Shown: in pieces, positions 39,501-51,485 of the stretch
Layout: each line of letters starts with the position of its first letter
Position numbering within the stretch: the first letter of the stretch is position 1
Assembly: GCA_004794655.1 (NCBI GenBank)
Contig: SMMW01000584.1
Location: forward strand, 1 to 64,000
Length of the DNA stretch: 64,000 nucleotides
From: Marisa cornuarietis
Taxonomy: Eukaryota; Mollusca; Gastropoda; Architaenioglossa; Ampullariidae
Direction: 5' to 3'
Position numbers and translations under genes: made by a program
Notes under the pieces: model-generated
Told to the model about the DNA's origin: nothing
The model's database searches: none
What the model saw: the letters and a program-made list of their open reading frames with translations, nothing else

Positions 39501-40228
39501 CTGAGCAGAGAATGAGAAAAAAAAACTTCAGGAAAGACTCGAAATGTCTCTCGATAAAAATAATTATTTCCGTGCCGACCATGTTGTTTACCATTTGCTT
39601 GTCTTGTACGCGAATTAAAATCTTTTTGTTTGTTTTAACTGGTGTGTGATTGAAGAACAATACCACAGCTCATTTGTCACAGTTGATCATAATTTACCTG
39701 AAACACGAAGGTCCGAAGCTTTTGTGGAAAAGTTTATGTTGTCGTGTTAGAATCAAGGGGCTGGTGTGGTGTTATTATTATTATTATCTCACGCTTACAA
39801 CATGTTTACCTACCGTGTTTCCTCTCCAGAGATCAAACTCATTCCATGTAAGGTCGCAATGGCGTATCCCTCAGCTTTAACTGAGGGAAACAAAGCAGAG
39901 ATCATTAGTTATCTGAATCAGGAACATGCATTTGTTTTACTGGCTTCAAGTAAGGAATCACTGAGAAAACATACATCTGTCAACGACTTTGTGGTTAGTG
40001 GAACGTATCCGATATTCACAACTAAGCACGTGTGTTCGCCGTTAAACATCTTGTTACCATAGTGAAGCTAAGGTCAAACTCTGCACTTGAATATTTTTGT
40101 CAATATGTACTTCTTCTTATTCCTGTACGCTCCCAGTGGAGCATAGGGCCGCAATCAATATGTACTAACAAGTACTAACACTCTAACAGCAAGCGAGCTC
40201 GCGCGCACGCACGCACGCAAGCAAGCAA

Positions 40229-40264
<36 letters not shown>

Positions 40265-41107
40265 GCAAGCACGCACGCACGCACGCACACACACACAGAC
40301 GAACTACACACGCATGCATGCAAGTTACACAAGGAAAACAATAAGTCTGGCTCTCTCAGAAGACCGTCCACACTGCTTCAGAAGACAAGTCGGGGATAAC
40401 TACCCTGACGATCCGAGATTTATCCTACTCACCGGCTCGTGTGATCCGATTCACGTGGTCCGTCAGCTCGGCATCTGTCACCAAGTCTGGGAGCTACACA
40501 CACAGACAGAGCACACATTTAGTGTCGATCTCTGCACAGAAGACCGGGCAGTTGGTTGTTTCATCTTCACCTACTCTCCGAAACCATAATGATCTACTTA
40601 ATTAAGTAGCAGTGTTTGGCTTCCAACACTGCACTACTTGGATTATTACTACCTATGTATATTGAACAAGTTCGATCTGATGTGTACGTTACAGGTTATA
40701 CTGTGGTGTTACTACCTCTGCTTCAGTTGCTTCTGCACCATCATAACTTTCTGTGTTTACTTCCGTTAATGGTGAAGGAGAATTGTGAACACGCCTAGTA
40801 TTAATCAAAATGACTGTTACTGCTATTAGTGGAAGAAGTAAGTATCATCAGCATTTTCAAGCTAAGCATTATGACTGACCTAACCTAGAGTTAGGCTGAG
40901 GGTTAGGACAAGAGTACACTGTACATTTAGACAATGTATATGTCGTGCTTGTCCTTCTAAAGCTCTTCTCGGAATGTGTTGTCTGAAAAAGCAGGTGATT
41001 AATACCTATTATCTTCTTTATAACGATGAAAGGATACTTACAGACCGCAGATATGCCGCTGACGACAGGCCTATCCCCAGCAACAACCACCACACAAGGC
41101 AGGACAT
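32296..41107 (-). CDS. Copy C: spacer-less ADAMTS-type secreted metalloprotease (18 coding exons, 710 aa)
   Basis: Coding exons on the minus strand: 41107-41042, 40493-40433, 39880-39814, 39500-39242, 39060-38853, 38298-38153, 38004-37918, 37554-37454, 37213-37085, 36725-36597, 36404-36325, 36064-35985, 35667-35575, 35385-35219, 34875-34812, 34488-34353, 34221-34061, 32394-32296. One open frame results. An in-frame ATG one codon earlier (41110) could also start. The catalytic motif is HETGHSIGLEHD (370-381). Exon 10 is two codons longer than in A, B and E. The TSP1 exon ends with a Thr codon instead of Val at the split codon. The cysteine-rich end reads CGVCGGDGSSCPK. Exon 6 has a CAGCAG acceptor, so two forms differing by one codon are possible. 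Intron 17 is about 1.7 kb and the 5' leader intron about 1.85 kb, both longer than in the other copies. Same predicted role as A; the orientation is opposite. Confidence 0.87.
34709..34778. repeat. (CA)n microsatellite, copy C intron 15
   Basis: About 35 CA units between exons 15 and 16 of copy C. Copy B has TG/TGTC tracts in the same intron. Confidence 0.9.
36066..36147. repeat. (GAT)27 repeat abutting the exon 12 acceptor, copy C
   Basis: Read on the minus strand, about 27 GAT units run directly into ATAG and exon 12 at 36064, leaving no room for a pyrimidine tract. Confidence 0.9.
36506..36562. repeat. (GT)n microsatellite, copy C intron 10
   Basis: A pure GT tract of about 57 bp lies between exons 10 and 11. 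Confidence 0.9.
40200..40298. repeat. (GCAC)n / (GCAA)n repeat, copy C intron 2
   Basis: Tetranucleotide units GCAC and GCAA run to a short CA tract, between exons 2 and 3 of copy C. Confidence 0.85.
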
Positions 41108-41129
41108 CATAAATTCTGAAAATCGTTAA

Positions 41130-42960
41130 CACTGAGAAAAGAACATGTTTTAGCATCGTCGTTCTCATCGCCATTTCATTCCGTTGTCGATAAACGGATT
41201 GGATATAATATATAAATATGTATAATAGATATCATACATACAAAACACATCACTCCTGCCTCTCTTTCTCACTGTTTATACACCCCTGACACACTCCTTC
41301 ATTATGTATCTTCTGTGAAGAATTATAGCGGGGTAAAGGGGCTGGTCTAATCAGCCTGAGGGGGAAAGGGGCACTGTGTTGGCTCGTCTCATCCACTTTC
41401 GGCCTCTCACACCCAGTCACCCGCTAATTTTCACGTTCTCACGCGTACACACTGGTAACCGCGTTCACCCGCGTGTGCAAACAAAACCGACACACAGTCG
41501 TAGAACATATAAAACTATAATTAATCAAAAAAGTAAGGTTAAGTTGAACACATAAACATCAGCTTATACAATACTACTCAATGCATACGCAGTGGCCAAT
41601 CAAAAGACCGGTACAATACACAAGTGGTCAGCCTCTAAGATAACACATAGTGTACATACGAGAGGACACAGTCCGCCCCTGACCACCGTTCGCAAAACCA
41701 CTCTCAGACTGTCACTCTGGTACACCTCCTAGTCGTGGTCACTCAACCTCGCGCCAAAGAATAGCAATGTCCTCTGCTACCTGCTCTGGGTCCTCGAATA
41801 CACCACAGGCACATTTAATCTCACAGCACCCTATCTCCTCGGGTGGTACGGATTGTTCCTTCTACCACTGCCGCGTCTCATTGCCCCAGGCACTGAACAA
41901 CAGCGGTTCACAGTCGAACCGCGGTGATAATCCGTTGATTCAGCAGACGGTTCAAGCGGGGTCCGGTGGCACAAACTCTTCTCGTCGTTGGCTCACGCCT
42001 CTCGCTGCGGTACCCAGTCGTCTGCTTCTCTCGTCGTCGGAGAACCCAATCGCTTGATTGTACAACGCTCTCTTCTCTCTGTCTACGACCCAGACCACAA
42101 CTACCAGCAAGTAGTGATGTACGTCCTAACAGAACGGGCCCTCCTTTCCCAGACTTGCTGCATGTGACTGACAATCACTCAGAGTGTGACGTCTCTGCTG
42201 AAAATTGAGTTGTTGTTGATTTTGTAAGGGAAAGTGCATCCACCTCTCGGTGTTTTCGCACTACGAAAATTGTGGAAAAGCCTCGAACACGACTCTGTCC
42301 TAGCCTATATGTTACTAAACCACGTTACCCATCTAAACCAATGTGCCTACTCTGACCTATCAATCTTTAACTAAAATACCCAAAGCACCTACCCAAACCA
42401 TCTTCTCACGGTCAGTCATCAAAAGCGCCATGCTGTCACGACGCCTGTCTAGCTTCGACGCTCAATTGAGACGACCAGTCGGTAGCAATGAAACAACCGC
42501 TATTGTCTCGCTGCTAAGAATACTGCTCTGTCAAGTAGCATGTGGTTCTAGGTCTCCGGTCTTTCTTCTCAGAGCAGTCCCTTGTGATAACGGCCGTCCC
42601 TCCTTCCGACCTAACCCCCTGCGCGAGGTCCAGCACGGCATAAACGACCCTATTCCCAAGCCCAACAAAGACTAGGGGTGACAACTGCAATAAAACACGA
42701 GGCCCCATCCCCTAATAACCAACCATGGTATGGTATAAACCACAGGCAATTACAGTCCCTCGATAATTATATTTGGGACGACCATTTTGCTTTGGCCTTG
42801 AACCAGCTGGTTCATGACATCCTCATTTAAAGCATTACAGTAATGTTTTAAAAATATTTCTTCAGTTAATTTCTCTAATAAGTGGTGTGCTGGTGGATTT
42901 CTAGCTGTTTATAGAGCATCATCACGAGCAGAAAGTGCCTTAGGAGGAAAAGCGTTTCTG
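41130..42960 (-). other. Long 5' leader intron of copy C
   Basis: In A, B and E the leader intron is 170-330 bp. Here about 1.8 kb separates the leader exon from exon 1. It is relatively C-rich on the + strand from 41640 to 42720. No reverse transcriptase or other domain was recognised. Open frames at 41767-42057, 41908-42174 (-) and 42343-42675 show no family. It is probably an insertion, class unknown. Confidence 0.4.
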
Positions 42961-42962
42961 AC

Positions 42963-43019
42963 CTGTCAGTAACCGTCCTGTTGGCGCTGATCTTGTTCCT
43001 CCAAGAGGACGTATTTATA
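42963..43019 (-). promoter_or_regulatory. Core promoter and 5' UTR exon of copy C
   Basis: On the minus strand TATAAATA lies at 43019-43012, followed by CGTCCTCTTGGAGG. CAG at about 42989 is 30 bp downstream, the same spacing as in A, B and E. A donor GTCAGA follows 42963. The upstream module (43030-43470, minus) is the inverted counterpart of 9800-10200. Confidence 0.6.
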
Positions 43020-43029
43020 CCCTTCTGTC

Positions 43030-43960
43030 TTTAACAGATAGGATGACAGTACAGCGTTACCCACGTGCATTAATAGATCAAATATGTCTTTAACCTGATT
43101 TCCTTTATTCAACGCGCTTTGTTGATGGCACTTTTTAACGCAGGCTACATGTTTGGATACCCTAGTGCTAATTGTTGGATTGGTTGAAATACTTTTATTT
43201 TCTCAGCAAGGAGTGGATATCAATGCACGCTGCCAACCGATCTTTTAGACCACTGGGTCAACGCGCAGTCAAAAGAGAGTAAAGACGTTACGGCGATTCA
43301 ACATTGACTAACAGGTGCCGTGGGTGGTGAGTTCAAATGCCTGGTCAACTTCTCGGAGCTAATCCCGTAGGCCAGGGTACAGAACTCAGCAGGACACAGG
43401 AGAGTGAGGAGTCTACCCGAAAGGCCGTTCTTTTGACAGTGGAAAGTGCTGAAGTGGCAAACCTCTAAAGTGCACTTAATTCATTGTAGTGGTAACAATA
43501 TTGGCAAACAAGTCTGAAGCTTGTTGACCTAAAGTTCAGATATTCCGAACGTTCATCCCAAAATCCTGATCTAAAAACATAACCTTATTAAACTTGGTCA
43601 AACATTTAATGATATTTACCTGGTAAAAAAAGACTGCGTAAAAATAACCGCTAATTTTGTTTTGATTTCATTGAGTTTTCATTTCTTTTAATTTACGACA
43701 CGGTCAAGGTAGCGGTTTCTGGCAGTTTTTGTGTCACACTCTCTTCTTTGTCCGGGTTCAGAGAGCTCGGCATAGTGTTTGGATACAGAATTTTTATTCT
43801 GTATTCGGTTAAAATTATTTTGTAAATAAATATTTTTCGTTGTATTTAAATATATATATATATATTAAATATATGCTGTGATCGTACAAATATGATGTTA
43901 AATTGGCAAAACTTGCAGAAAAGTGTTTTTATTTGTTTGTCACATGTATTTGCATGTTTC
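43030..43960 (-). repeat. Upstream module of copy C, inverted partner of 9300-10200
   Basis: This stretch matches relic F sequence in the opposite orientation, including TTTTATTCTGTATTCGGTT, CTCTGAACCCGGACAAAGAAG (read on minus) and GAATAAAGGAAATCAGG. No coding frame. Confidence 0.65.
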
Positions 43961-46120
43961 CGGTTTTTGTGGAGATAAAGGATAGTGATTAAGACTATAG
44001 AAATAGGTATTAAAGGTGAACATACAATACCATACCATGCAGGAAATATTTGTTTTCTTTCATACCGTTAAAAGTGCATTTGCTTGTTGATCATTTCACA
44101 TGTACTGTGTCAGCAGTTGTCTTTTACTTTAAATTTGTTTTCATTTACTTTTTCTAAATTACAAAATAACTTCTTATTTCTTAATTGATTTTTTTCAGCT
44201 GTGCCATTCAAACTTGGATCAGTCTGTGCAATATCTCCATGCCAAAATTTCAAACATTTCAGTGATGTGTTTGTTAAATTAAAGAATAAAGCAAGGGCAT
44301 GGGGCATGACCCCCAAACGGTCCTCTTAAACACTTTAAAAATAACAAAGGTACTACACCCTGGGGAATACTTCAAGTTGACAAAGGATGTCGAGGACTGG
44401 CGGCGGAGTTGTCAAAAGCGTCAAACTTGAAACCTGCTGCGAATCCCTGGTTAATAGGAGGTCAGGCGACGGGTAATCATCTAAACGCTGTTCTCGTTTG
44501 CCTACCTCGCGTATTCAGACAGGTGGCGCTCGAGGACTGACAGAGCAAGCAAGAGGAGATCGCATTAGCAGGTGCTCAGCACAGAACGTCGTCTACCACC
44601 TACCCTTCTTGACACTACACCAATAGATATTTCAATTCTACACCTTAGTAGTAAATAGTAGCGGTAACAGTTGTAGCTGAAGTTGTATTACGCACAAATT
44701 GTCATATTGCTGCTGAAGGTGTGTGAAGGTGACGGCCGATGTGTGAAAATGCCGTTAGTTCTTAAATATTTTCCGCAGGATCACCCGAAAGCCAGGACTG
44801 GCCCCGGGGCTGACGACCTCTCCGGGTCCCTTTCATCAATCACTAACTGTAATCTACTAGTTGACTGTCTCCTTTTCCCGTCTCCTAGTCTCCTCGTCTC
44901 TCCCTTTTGAGTTTGAAGTTTGCAGCCGTGTTATTTGTTTTGAGTGTTGAATTCATGTTTGAACTAACTGATAAACGGGCAAATGAGCTACATAAGTGAT
45001 TTATACTACTATTATTAATAATGCCTACTGGTTTTACACGTGCAACCGATCACGCAAATCTCACTTGCTCAGCAAAAGCAAATGAGACAAGGTTGCAGAG
45101 GAAAAAGTGAAGTGCCTCAACCAGTATCTTTAGTACCTTAGAAGGTACTAAAAACCCACCCCCTTAAAGAACCCCACCACAACAATACGGCAACATCCAC
45201 TACAGCCCCCGACCTTTAATACAATTTTTTTTAAGTTTGATGCTACTGACAGTAGAGCACATCATTTTTTTAAATCAATTTACACAACAAAAGAGGAAAA
45301 CGTACTAAAAATTCGGTAAATAATATGAGACTGTTTTCATAGAAACATAAATTTATATTAAGTAAATCATAATCATAAGGAACGTCCATTGCGGGATAGA
45401 CAGGACACAAACGAGTACAAGACGGGACAGACACGACGCATGCTTCTCGCCCCGATGTCTGGGACGGACTGGCCGTCTTAAGATTGTCTGCGCATGCGCC
45501 TTAAAGACAAAATTCATAACCGCTCTGAACATCACTTGCACAAGAAAACAAGCTGTGAAAGAGAGTTAACATGCGTCTGGTGGTCAGGTTTTGCTAGCAG
45601 TGAAGAAACTGAACAAGGACTACATGAGCTTTTCTAGTATCTTCACTGCCAGCAAAACATGCTCACCATATGCATGCAAATTGTCGTCTACAGCTTGTTC
45701 TGTTGTGGATGTGATATACAGAGCGGTAAGGCCGTCACTGATAACAAGTGTGTATTTGATACCTGACCTCACTGACAAATCCTGTTTTTGACAAGCGGCG
45801 TCACTTATAAATCTTGTATTTAGAACACTTCGGTCATCATCATCGTCGTCGTCTTCCTCCTCCTTATCAGCAACATCACCATCGTCGTCGTCATTAATAT
45901 TATCCAAAGTTATCCCTTTGGTGCAGTTTGGTCTCGTGTGTCTAGGGAGAAGGGGAGGATTAGGTGTTTTATGCCGAGCCAGCAACTAAGGCTATATATC
46001 ACGGCAAGGCAGCCAGCCCTGTAGTGAGTCTAGAGAATAGGTACTAGAGATGGATTGTAATAAAGCACACACATTCTCGATGACTACACTAAATAATTCC
46101 TTCATTTCTTAAAGCGCGGC
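43960..46120. other. No gene recognised between C and D
   Basis: Minus-strand frames at 44110-44316 and 45620-45985 have no recognised domain. The second is partly a CATCGT trinucleotide repeat encoding Asp and Glu runs. The rest is AT-rich non-coding sequence. Confidence 0.35.
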
Positions 46121-46125
46121 AAAGG

Positions 46126-46236
46126 AGCCATTGACATTAAAAGATGCCGTGTCGTGACTTCCTTTTCTCTTGACAAAAGAAAGTAAATGCTAGAGAAAAG
46201 GAAGTCACGACACGACATCTTTTAATACCAATGGCT
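46126..46236 (-). ncRNA. Long hairpin with 45-bp arms (candidate small-RNA precursor or foldback remnant)
   Basis: The left arm is 46126-46170, the loop 21 nt, and the right arm 46192-46236. Only three positions in 45 are not Watson-Crick. All three are A/C on a + transcript but G-U wobbles on a minus transcript, so a minus-strand RNA would pair along the whole stem. It lies downstream of the copy D pseudogene in the same orientation. No expression evidence can be seen, and a miniature transposon is an equally possible origin. Confidence 0.4.
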
Positions 46237-46436
46237 CATAGTCATAGGTTGTGTTTCCACTTTATTAATGCGGGATAACTGTGAAATTTTTTTCTGTCCT
46301 TTTAAAAAGTGTGCTTACTGTCTTCCTCCTCCAAATCTTTTCTTCTAAGACCTACAACATTCTGGACTGTGCAGGTACTCGAATCCTTCTCCGTTAACCA
46401 GCTTGCATTTGTTGTCAACCCGAACCGCTGACCTAT

Positions 46437-46563
<127 letters not shown>

Positions 46564-46599
46564 GTCGTCTCTAAATTTCTTTTTTCATTCTTGTTCTTT

Positions 46600-47085
46600 C
46601 CAGCTGCATCAGCTAGACAACCACCATAACCAGCAACAAAGTAAGCAATACAGAACCATCAGGTTTTTTTGTCCCCGTCATGTAGGGGAGTGACTTCACA
46701 CTTACCTTGTAAATGTGTTGACGTTATCTCCAAGCACGCACGACCTCTTGGAGTGCCCGTCACATATTTCGATAGAAAGGATGTAGAAACTATTCAGCTA
46801 AAAATATTAAACAAATATCTAGGAAATGTAGGTATTACTTGATTTTGTAATTGTATTTTATAAAATATAAAGACGAGTGTAAGAATTACACCTGAAGAAG
46901 GAGTTGAAAACCCGAGCGTAACATCGCCTGAAGACATTTTCTACATTAGACATGCAACGTTTCTCTTTTCCTGAACACTGAGATATCTGATAATCATGCT
47001 TCAGTTTAAAGCTTCAAAATAAAAACAAAGATTTTATGATCCTGCTAACTAACTAACAAACGAACTAACTAATTATAAAGCAAAG
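46600..47085 (+). repeat. Dispersed repeat, second copy
   Basis: Direct counterpart of 27690-28215. It continues past the point where the first copy is broken by a SINE and so shows the empty site (TTATAAAGCAAAGC). It lies inside the copy D pseudogene region. Confidence 0.6.
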
Positions 47086-49496
47086 CAATAAGGAGATGCA
47101 TTTTAGAAGACTAAACACAATTTTGTTTATTCAGTATATACAATTTACTTAAATCACAATTTACTATGAACGAAACTTACAGCTTATTCGTTGAATATTT
47201 ATCCGAAGAATTTATTAGACTACCCTTTATTTTTAACTAAACAGTTGGGAAATTCCGCTCTCATCTCTGAAATACGACGTTATCAAATCAACAATGTAAT
47301 TTCACATTCAGTGCACTGAGCACAAAGAATATCCTAATAAGTGAAATATAGTCCATTCACAAGCTCCAAACCAACACACACTAACATAGATCCATACCCT
47401 AATATACACCCAAGCACCTGCTTTCAAAACATCCAACAGGAACTCGCAGTCACATGGACTATCCACAGCAGACATGTCAAGCTGAGGGTACCCCGAGGGC
47501 CGCATGGGACATGTTTGTGTTGTCATCAGGGCCGTCGGTGTGCTTGCAAAGGGCCGCATACTCTCTCCTATTTTTTTCTGTATTTTTTTTTAAACTGAAC
47601 TATCTTAATCCGGCGATCTATGTTCTCTTATACCCATCTCGTGACGCACGCGCCAGGTGGCTACCAACAGGCCATTCCCTTTTGTGCTCTCCATATTGCT
47701 TAGCTTGAGGCGTTTCTCGGACTTTGACGTTAGTCAGGCTGCTCGTGGGCTGGCCAGCGGCAAGTTTGGCCTGACAATGGCCATTCCAACACGTATTCAG
47801 ATGAGATCACGCCTTGTCGTAATCAAAATTCTATATTACTTTAATTAACAGATTTTGCGAATCGCTACAGTGTGCTTCGTGCGGGCCACGTGTAAGCTTG
47901 TAAAAAGGCAGCGTTCGGCCAGCTGGCCACGTGTTTGATATTCCTGATCCACGGTACTATATGAAAACATACTAGTGCCCCATTTCATGGAGCTCAAGTC
48001 TGAAGTTGGAGTTTGCTCCCTTGGTAATACCACAACGTGTTTTAGGACCGCAGATTCCCCCCATGTAAGCCAGTCCCATTCTCGGAGGAGGGATGGAGTC
48101 CCTGATAAAATGTTCAAATTAGAAGAGCATAGCTATAGAAGTGACCGACATAGTGACAGGGATCAGAGATATAGCCCTGACTGGTTAAGACTGTGTAGTG
48201 TGTTGAAAACAAAAAAAGCGTGTGACTTGCGATTGTTTGGAATGGAGTTAGCCCCCCCCCTTGTTTGTTTCAAGCAGCAGGGGTAGTGGCCCTTTAATGT
48301 ACGCTTGTAAATTTGGTTTAGAACGGCGAGGAAAAATGAAGAATGTCAGGTGTCGTCTGGTAGATGGGGAAAAAGAGGTCGTCTGCGTGGGATGTACCGG
48401 TGTGTGTGAATGAGTTGTAAAAAAAGACCACTATCTTCAGTAAGATTATCTGCCCTTTCTTGAATAAGTAAAACATTTTTAACGTAAGAACATTTTAACA
48501 CCATCTGACGTAAAGCAAATAAAAAATAATAATTCTCTGAAAACTGAAATTTCTCGCATCTTCTTAAAAAAACTGGGCATGCGCTGACTTTGCCAATGAA
48601 AACCTAAACGCTGATAAAACCCCACCAAGAATACAAACAAAATACAATCAAACAATCTAACCAACAAACAAAATAAAGAAAAGACAGACTAAGAAACCAG
48701 GAAATCTATTTGGCAATAAAGCTATCAGCAAATCAACAAGCAAAAACAAAATCAAAAACAGACAAAAACAACAATATGAAAAAAGCAGAAACTATGTCAG
48801 GCAGAAGAAATGAGCAGGGTATTCTCCCCCTCCTGAATGAGAGCACTCACGCCACTCCATTTTCGAGCAACGATGTCCGTGAGCTGTTGGTTTGAGGAGA
48901 GTTTGAGGCTCCCGCGCACTTTATTTAAGTGAAGTCGGTCCAAGTAAACGCCAACCTCTATCGTCAGTCTCTTGTCGTTCACTGACCTCTTGAACTGAGC
49001 TGCAAAATCACGAGAATAGAGTACACAGTTCAAGTACCAGATTCTGAGATACAGTCTGACATATGAGTTAAAGATAGTAAAATCTAAAATATGCAGACAT
49101 GAAATAACATTTTCGATTAATATTTTTCAATACAAAGAAACAAAAACAAAAAATAAAAGGAAGAAAAGAAAAGAGCAGAAGGAAGAGAGCTGCTGAGGAA
49201 ATCCCCCTATATTTCTAGACATTTGTATCTTCATCCTGTGATTCATCTTCAGGCACATCCAGAAAGTCTTCTCCTAGGCTAAAAAAAAAAAAATCGTCAT
49301 CGGTTGCATTAGACAAGGTAAGAAGCACGTGCGGAAAGGGAAAGTTCCAGGTCACATCTTCCGGAAGTGGATGCAGCTGGAAGTTACGGTCTTTTGAATG
49401 AATGGCTCCAACCTGCAAAGATTGAGAAATGAAAAGATTTATGTACAACAGTCGCTGACGTCACCACATGTTTGGTAAAGCAGCCACACATCGCGT

Positions 49497-49510
49497 GCGT
49501 GCGTGCGTGC

Positions 49511-49558
<48 letters not shown>
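49497..49558. repeat. (GT)n / (GCGT)n microsatellite, copy D intron 4
   Basis: A GCGT run followed by a pure GT tract lies directly beside the exon 4 donor of copy D. Confidence 0.88.
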
Positions 49559-49559
<1 letters not shown>

Positions 49560-49829
49560 TTACCACTTTTTCGTCACACAGGTACAGGGAAGAGTAGCCT
49601 GACTTGTTTTTCAGAAGGCCAATAAAGAAGCAGTCCCTGATTAGTGGGCGACTCTCTGTTGATTCGTTCTCAAAGAGCTCCGTCACTCTCAGTCCGAGCT
49701 TAGAACATAACGCTTCTTAAGTGACATGCGTAGTCCCTCTCCGGAAGTGAGGCGCAGCTCGAAGTTTCTGGACTCTGTCAATGGACTCGCGACGTGGTCT
49801 TCAATGTCTCTTTTCGTGAGGCTATAACG

Positions 49830-50640
49830 TTGGAGAATGAGGACAGTTGTTACACGTCTCCGATTATCATTCTCGAAAATTCCGATGAAACGAATTTCTT
49901 AATTTTATCAGTTAAAATATCTCTCAACGCGCTTAAGTTTTTACAGCGTCTTTTGATGGATATTGTGGAGTTCGTCTGGTTGTGGATATGAACACCAACA
50001 CACACGCCCAATATCACACAAGCAACTCGTAACCTTCGCTTAGAACGACTCTATTTAAAACTGACTCAAACCAAATTTAAATCCAACAATTTAAGAATAA
50101 GAACTAATAACGATTGCTCCACAGATAATTATACTCATATTCCGATAAACACCGTGATGTTTTAATAAAGTATTTTATGTGTATAAATATGGTGGGGATG
50201 GAATTGTGGTACGTGTGTAAGTACGGGTTAATTTTTCTAGTTTGTTACACAAAACAAGAAGACATTTCTTATGTCCAGATCGCTACCTAAAAATCATAGT
50301 TTATTACTTTTATTAGTAGTAGTAGTAGTAGTATTTTATGCATTTAAATATATATAGTGGGGTAGGGTGTGGGTATGTGTGTGATATGAGGGTTACATTG
50401 TTTTATTTTGCCACACAGAAATGCTGGTATAACTATATAGTGAACTGATAGCTTTAATTTGTGGAGCACACCCTAAAGAGTCCGTTTCAGTGTACATTTG
50501 AGAATCATAAGTAGAGGCCGATTGATTAAGTCTTACAAATTACATTCAATAGGGGTGGACCCTCCGCCTGTGTTCTCCAGTCTCCAGGCTCTTTCCGTAA
50601 AACGTCGCGACGTCATAGCCAGCTGCACGACTGACACTTA
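49830..50640. other. No gene recognised between D and the E upstream module
   Basis: AT-rich, with a short (TAG)n run near 50318-50333. D exons 1-3 would be expected here on the minus strand but were not found, so D is truncated at its 5' side. Confidence 0.4.
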
Positions 50641-51065
50641 AGCACTGTGTGCTTAAAACGGCCTAAAGAACAGGCTACTCACTCTCCCGAGTCCAGTCAA
50701 GTTCTGTACCATTATGTTTCAAGATTTGCTTTTAGAAGCTGAACGGATATTTGAACTCACATCCTACATTTTCGTCAATATTGGATCGTTTTGATGAAGT
50801 TTCTTTCTTTGGACTGAGCATAAAGCCAGTGGCCAGAAAAGGTCATCTAGCAGGGTTCATGAACTGGCCAGTGGCCAGAAAAGGTAATCTAACAGGGTTC
50901 ATGAACTGGCCACATAAGCTGAAAAACTATGTTATAGAACTAATGGAACTAACCAACAATAAGTACTTGAGTACTCCCACCCGTGATGTGTTTGAGAGCG
51001 CGTGCAACAATGAACGTCGAGTGAGGGAAATATTTGAGCTGTATTAATTGACGTACTGCCTGTTA
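50640..51065 (+). promoter_or_regulatory. Upstream module of copy E with a 42-bp tandem duplication
   Basis: Direct counterpart of the copy B upstream module. A 42-bp unit starting CCAGTGGCCAGAAAAGG is repeated in tandem (50826-50867 and 50868-50909). Each unit carries the inverted repeat GTTCATGAAC (50855-50864 and 50897-50906). Copy B has one such unit. Confidence 0.55.
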
Positions 51066-51075
51066 AAGACAAGAG

Positions 51076-51146
51076 TATAAATACGTCCTGTCAGAGGAAC
51101 GAAAGCAGTGCAGACAGGACGGTCGCTGACAGAGGATCAGAGGCAG
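51076..51146 (+). promoter_or_regulatory. Core promoter and 5' UTR exon of copy E
   Basis: TATAAATA at 51076-51083. CAGT at 51106-51109 is 30 bp downstream. The leader exon ends at 51146 with donor GTTCGT. The sequence is almost identical to copy B. Confidence 0.7.
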
Positions 51147-51485
51147 GTTCGTACCTTTATGCTTACACCCCACTGGGTATTTTACTAGTAACAGCCGTCA
51201 GTGGAGAGGGGACAAGGTACCAGGACAGCGTTATAAGAGGAACTAGTAGAAGAAATGTTATTAAAATTCTACCGCCAACGATTCATACGAAAATATTAAA
51301 CATTAGTAAACGGGCAAAATCTGCACTTAGTAAATGACAAGGATATTCATGGAAAGATGTCTGCTGTATGTTTTGTATCATTTCTATGTTTAAAAAATCC
51401 GTTAATCTACAGCAAACAAGTAGGCACGGATGATGATGTCGATGGTATTGAAACATTTGTTTCAGTTTTTGTTTTAGAAGCAACA

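Noticed and set aside
44110..44316. 68-codon minus-strand frame
   Set aside because: No recognisable motif and no conserved counterpart; length is within chance expectation.
45620..45985. 121-codon minus-strand frame rich in Asp and Glu
   Set aside because: The acidic runs come from trinucleotide repeats; no domain, no splice context and no second copy in the window.
47308..47559. Copy D exon 10 as an intact exon
   Set aside because: The SGYPQLDMSAVDSPCDC stretch fits, but the frame does not continue from exon 9 with the third zinc His, and the donor phase does not match.
48110..48840. Exons 7 and 8 of copy D
   Set aside because: I searched both expected signatures (NIT...VVH and SWYNE) on the minus strand and found neither.
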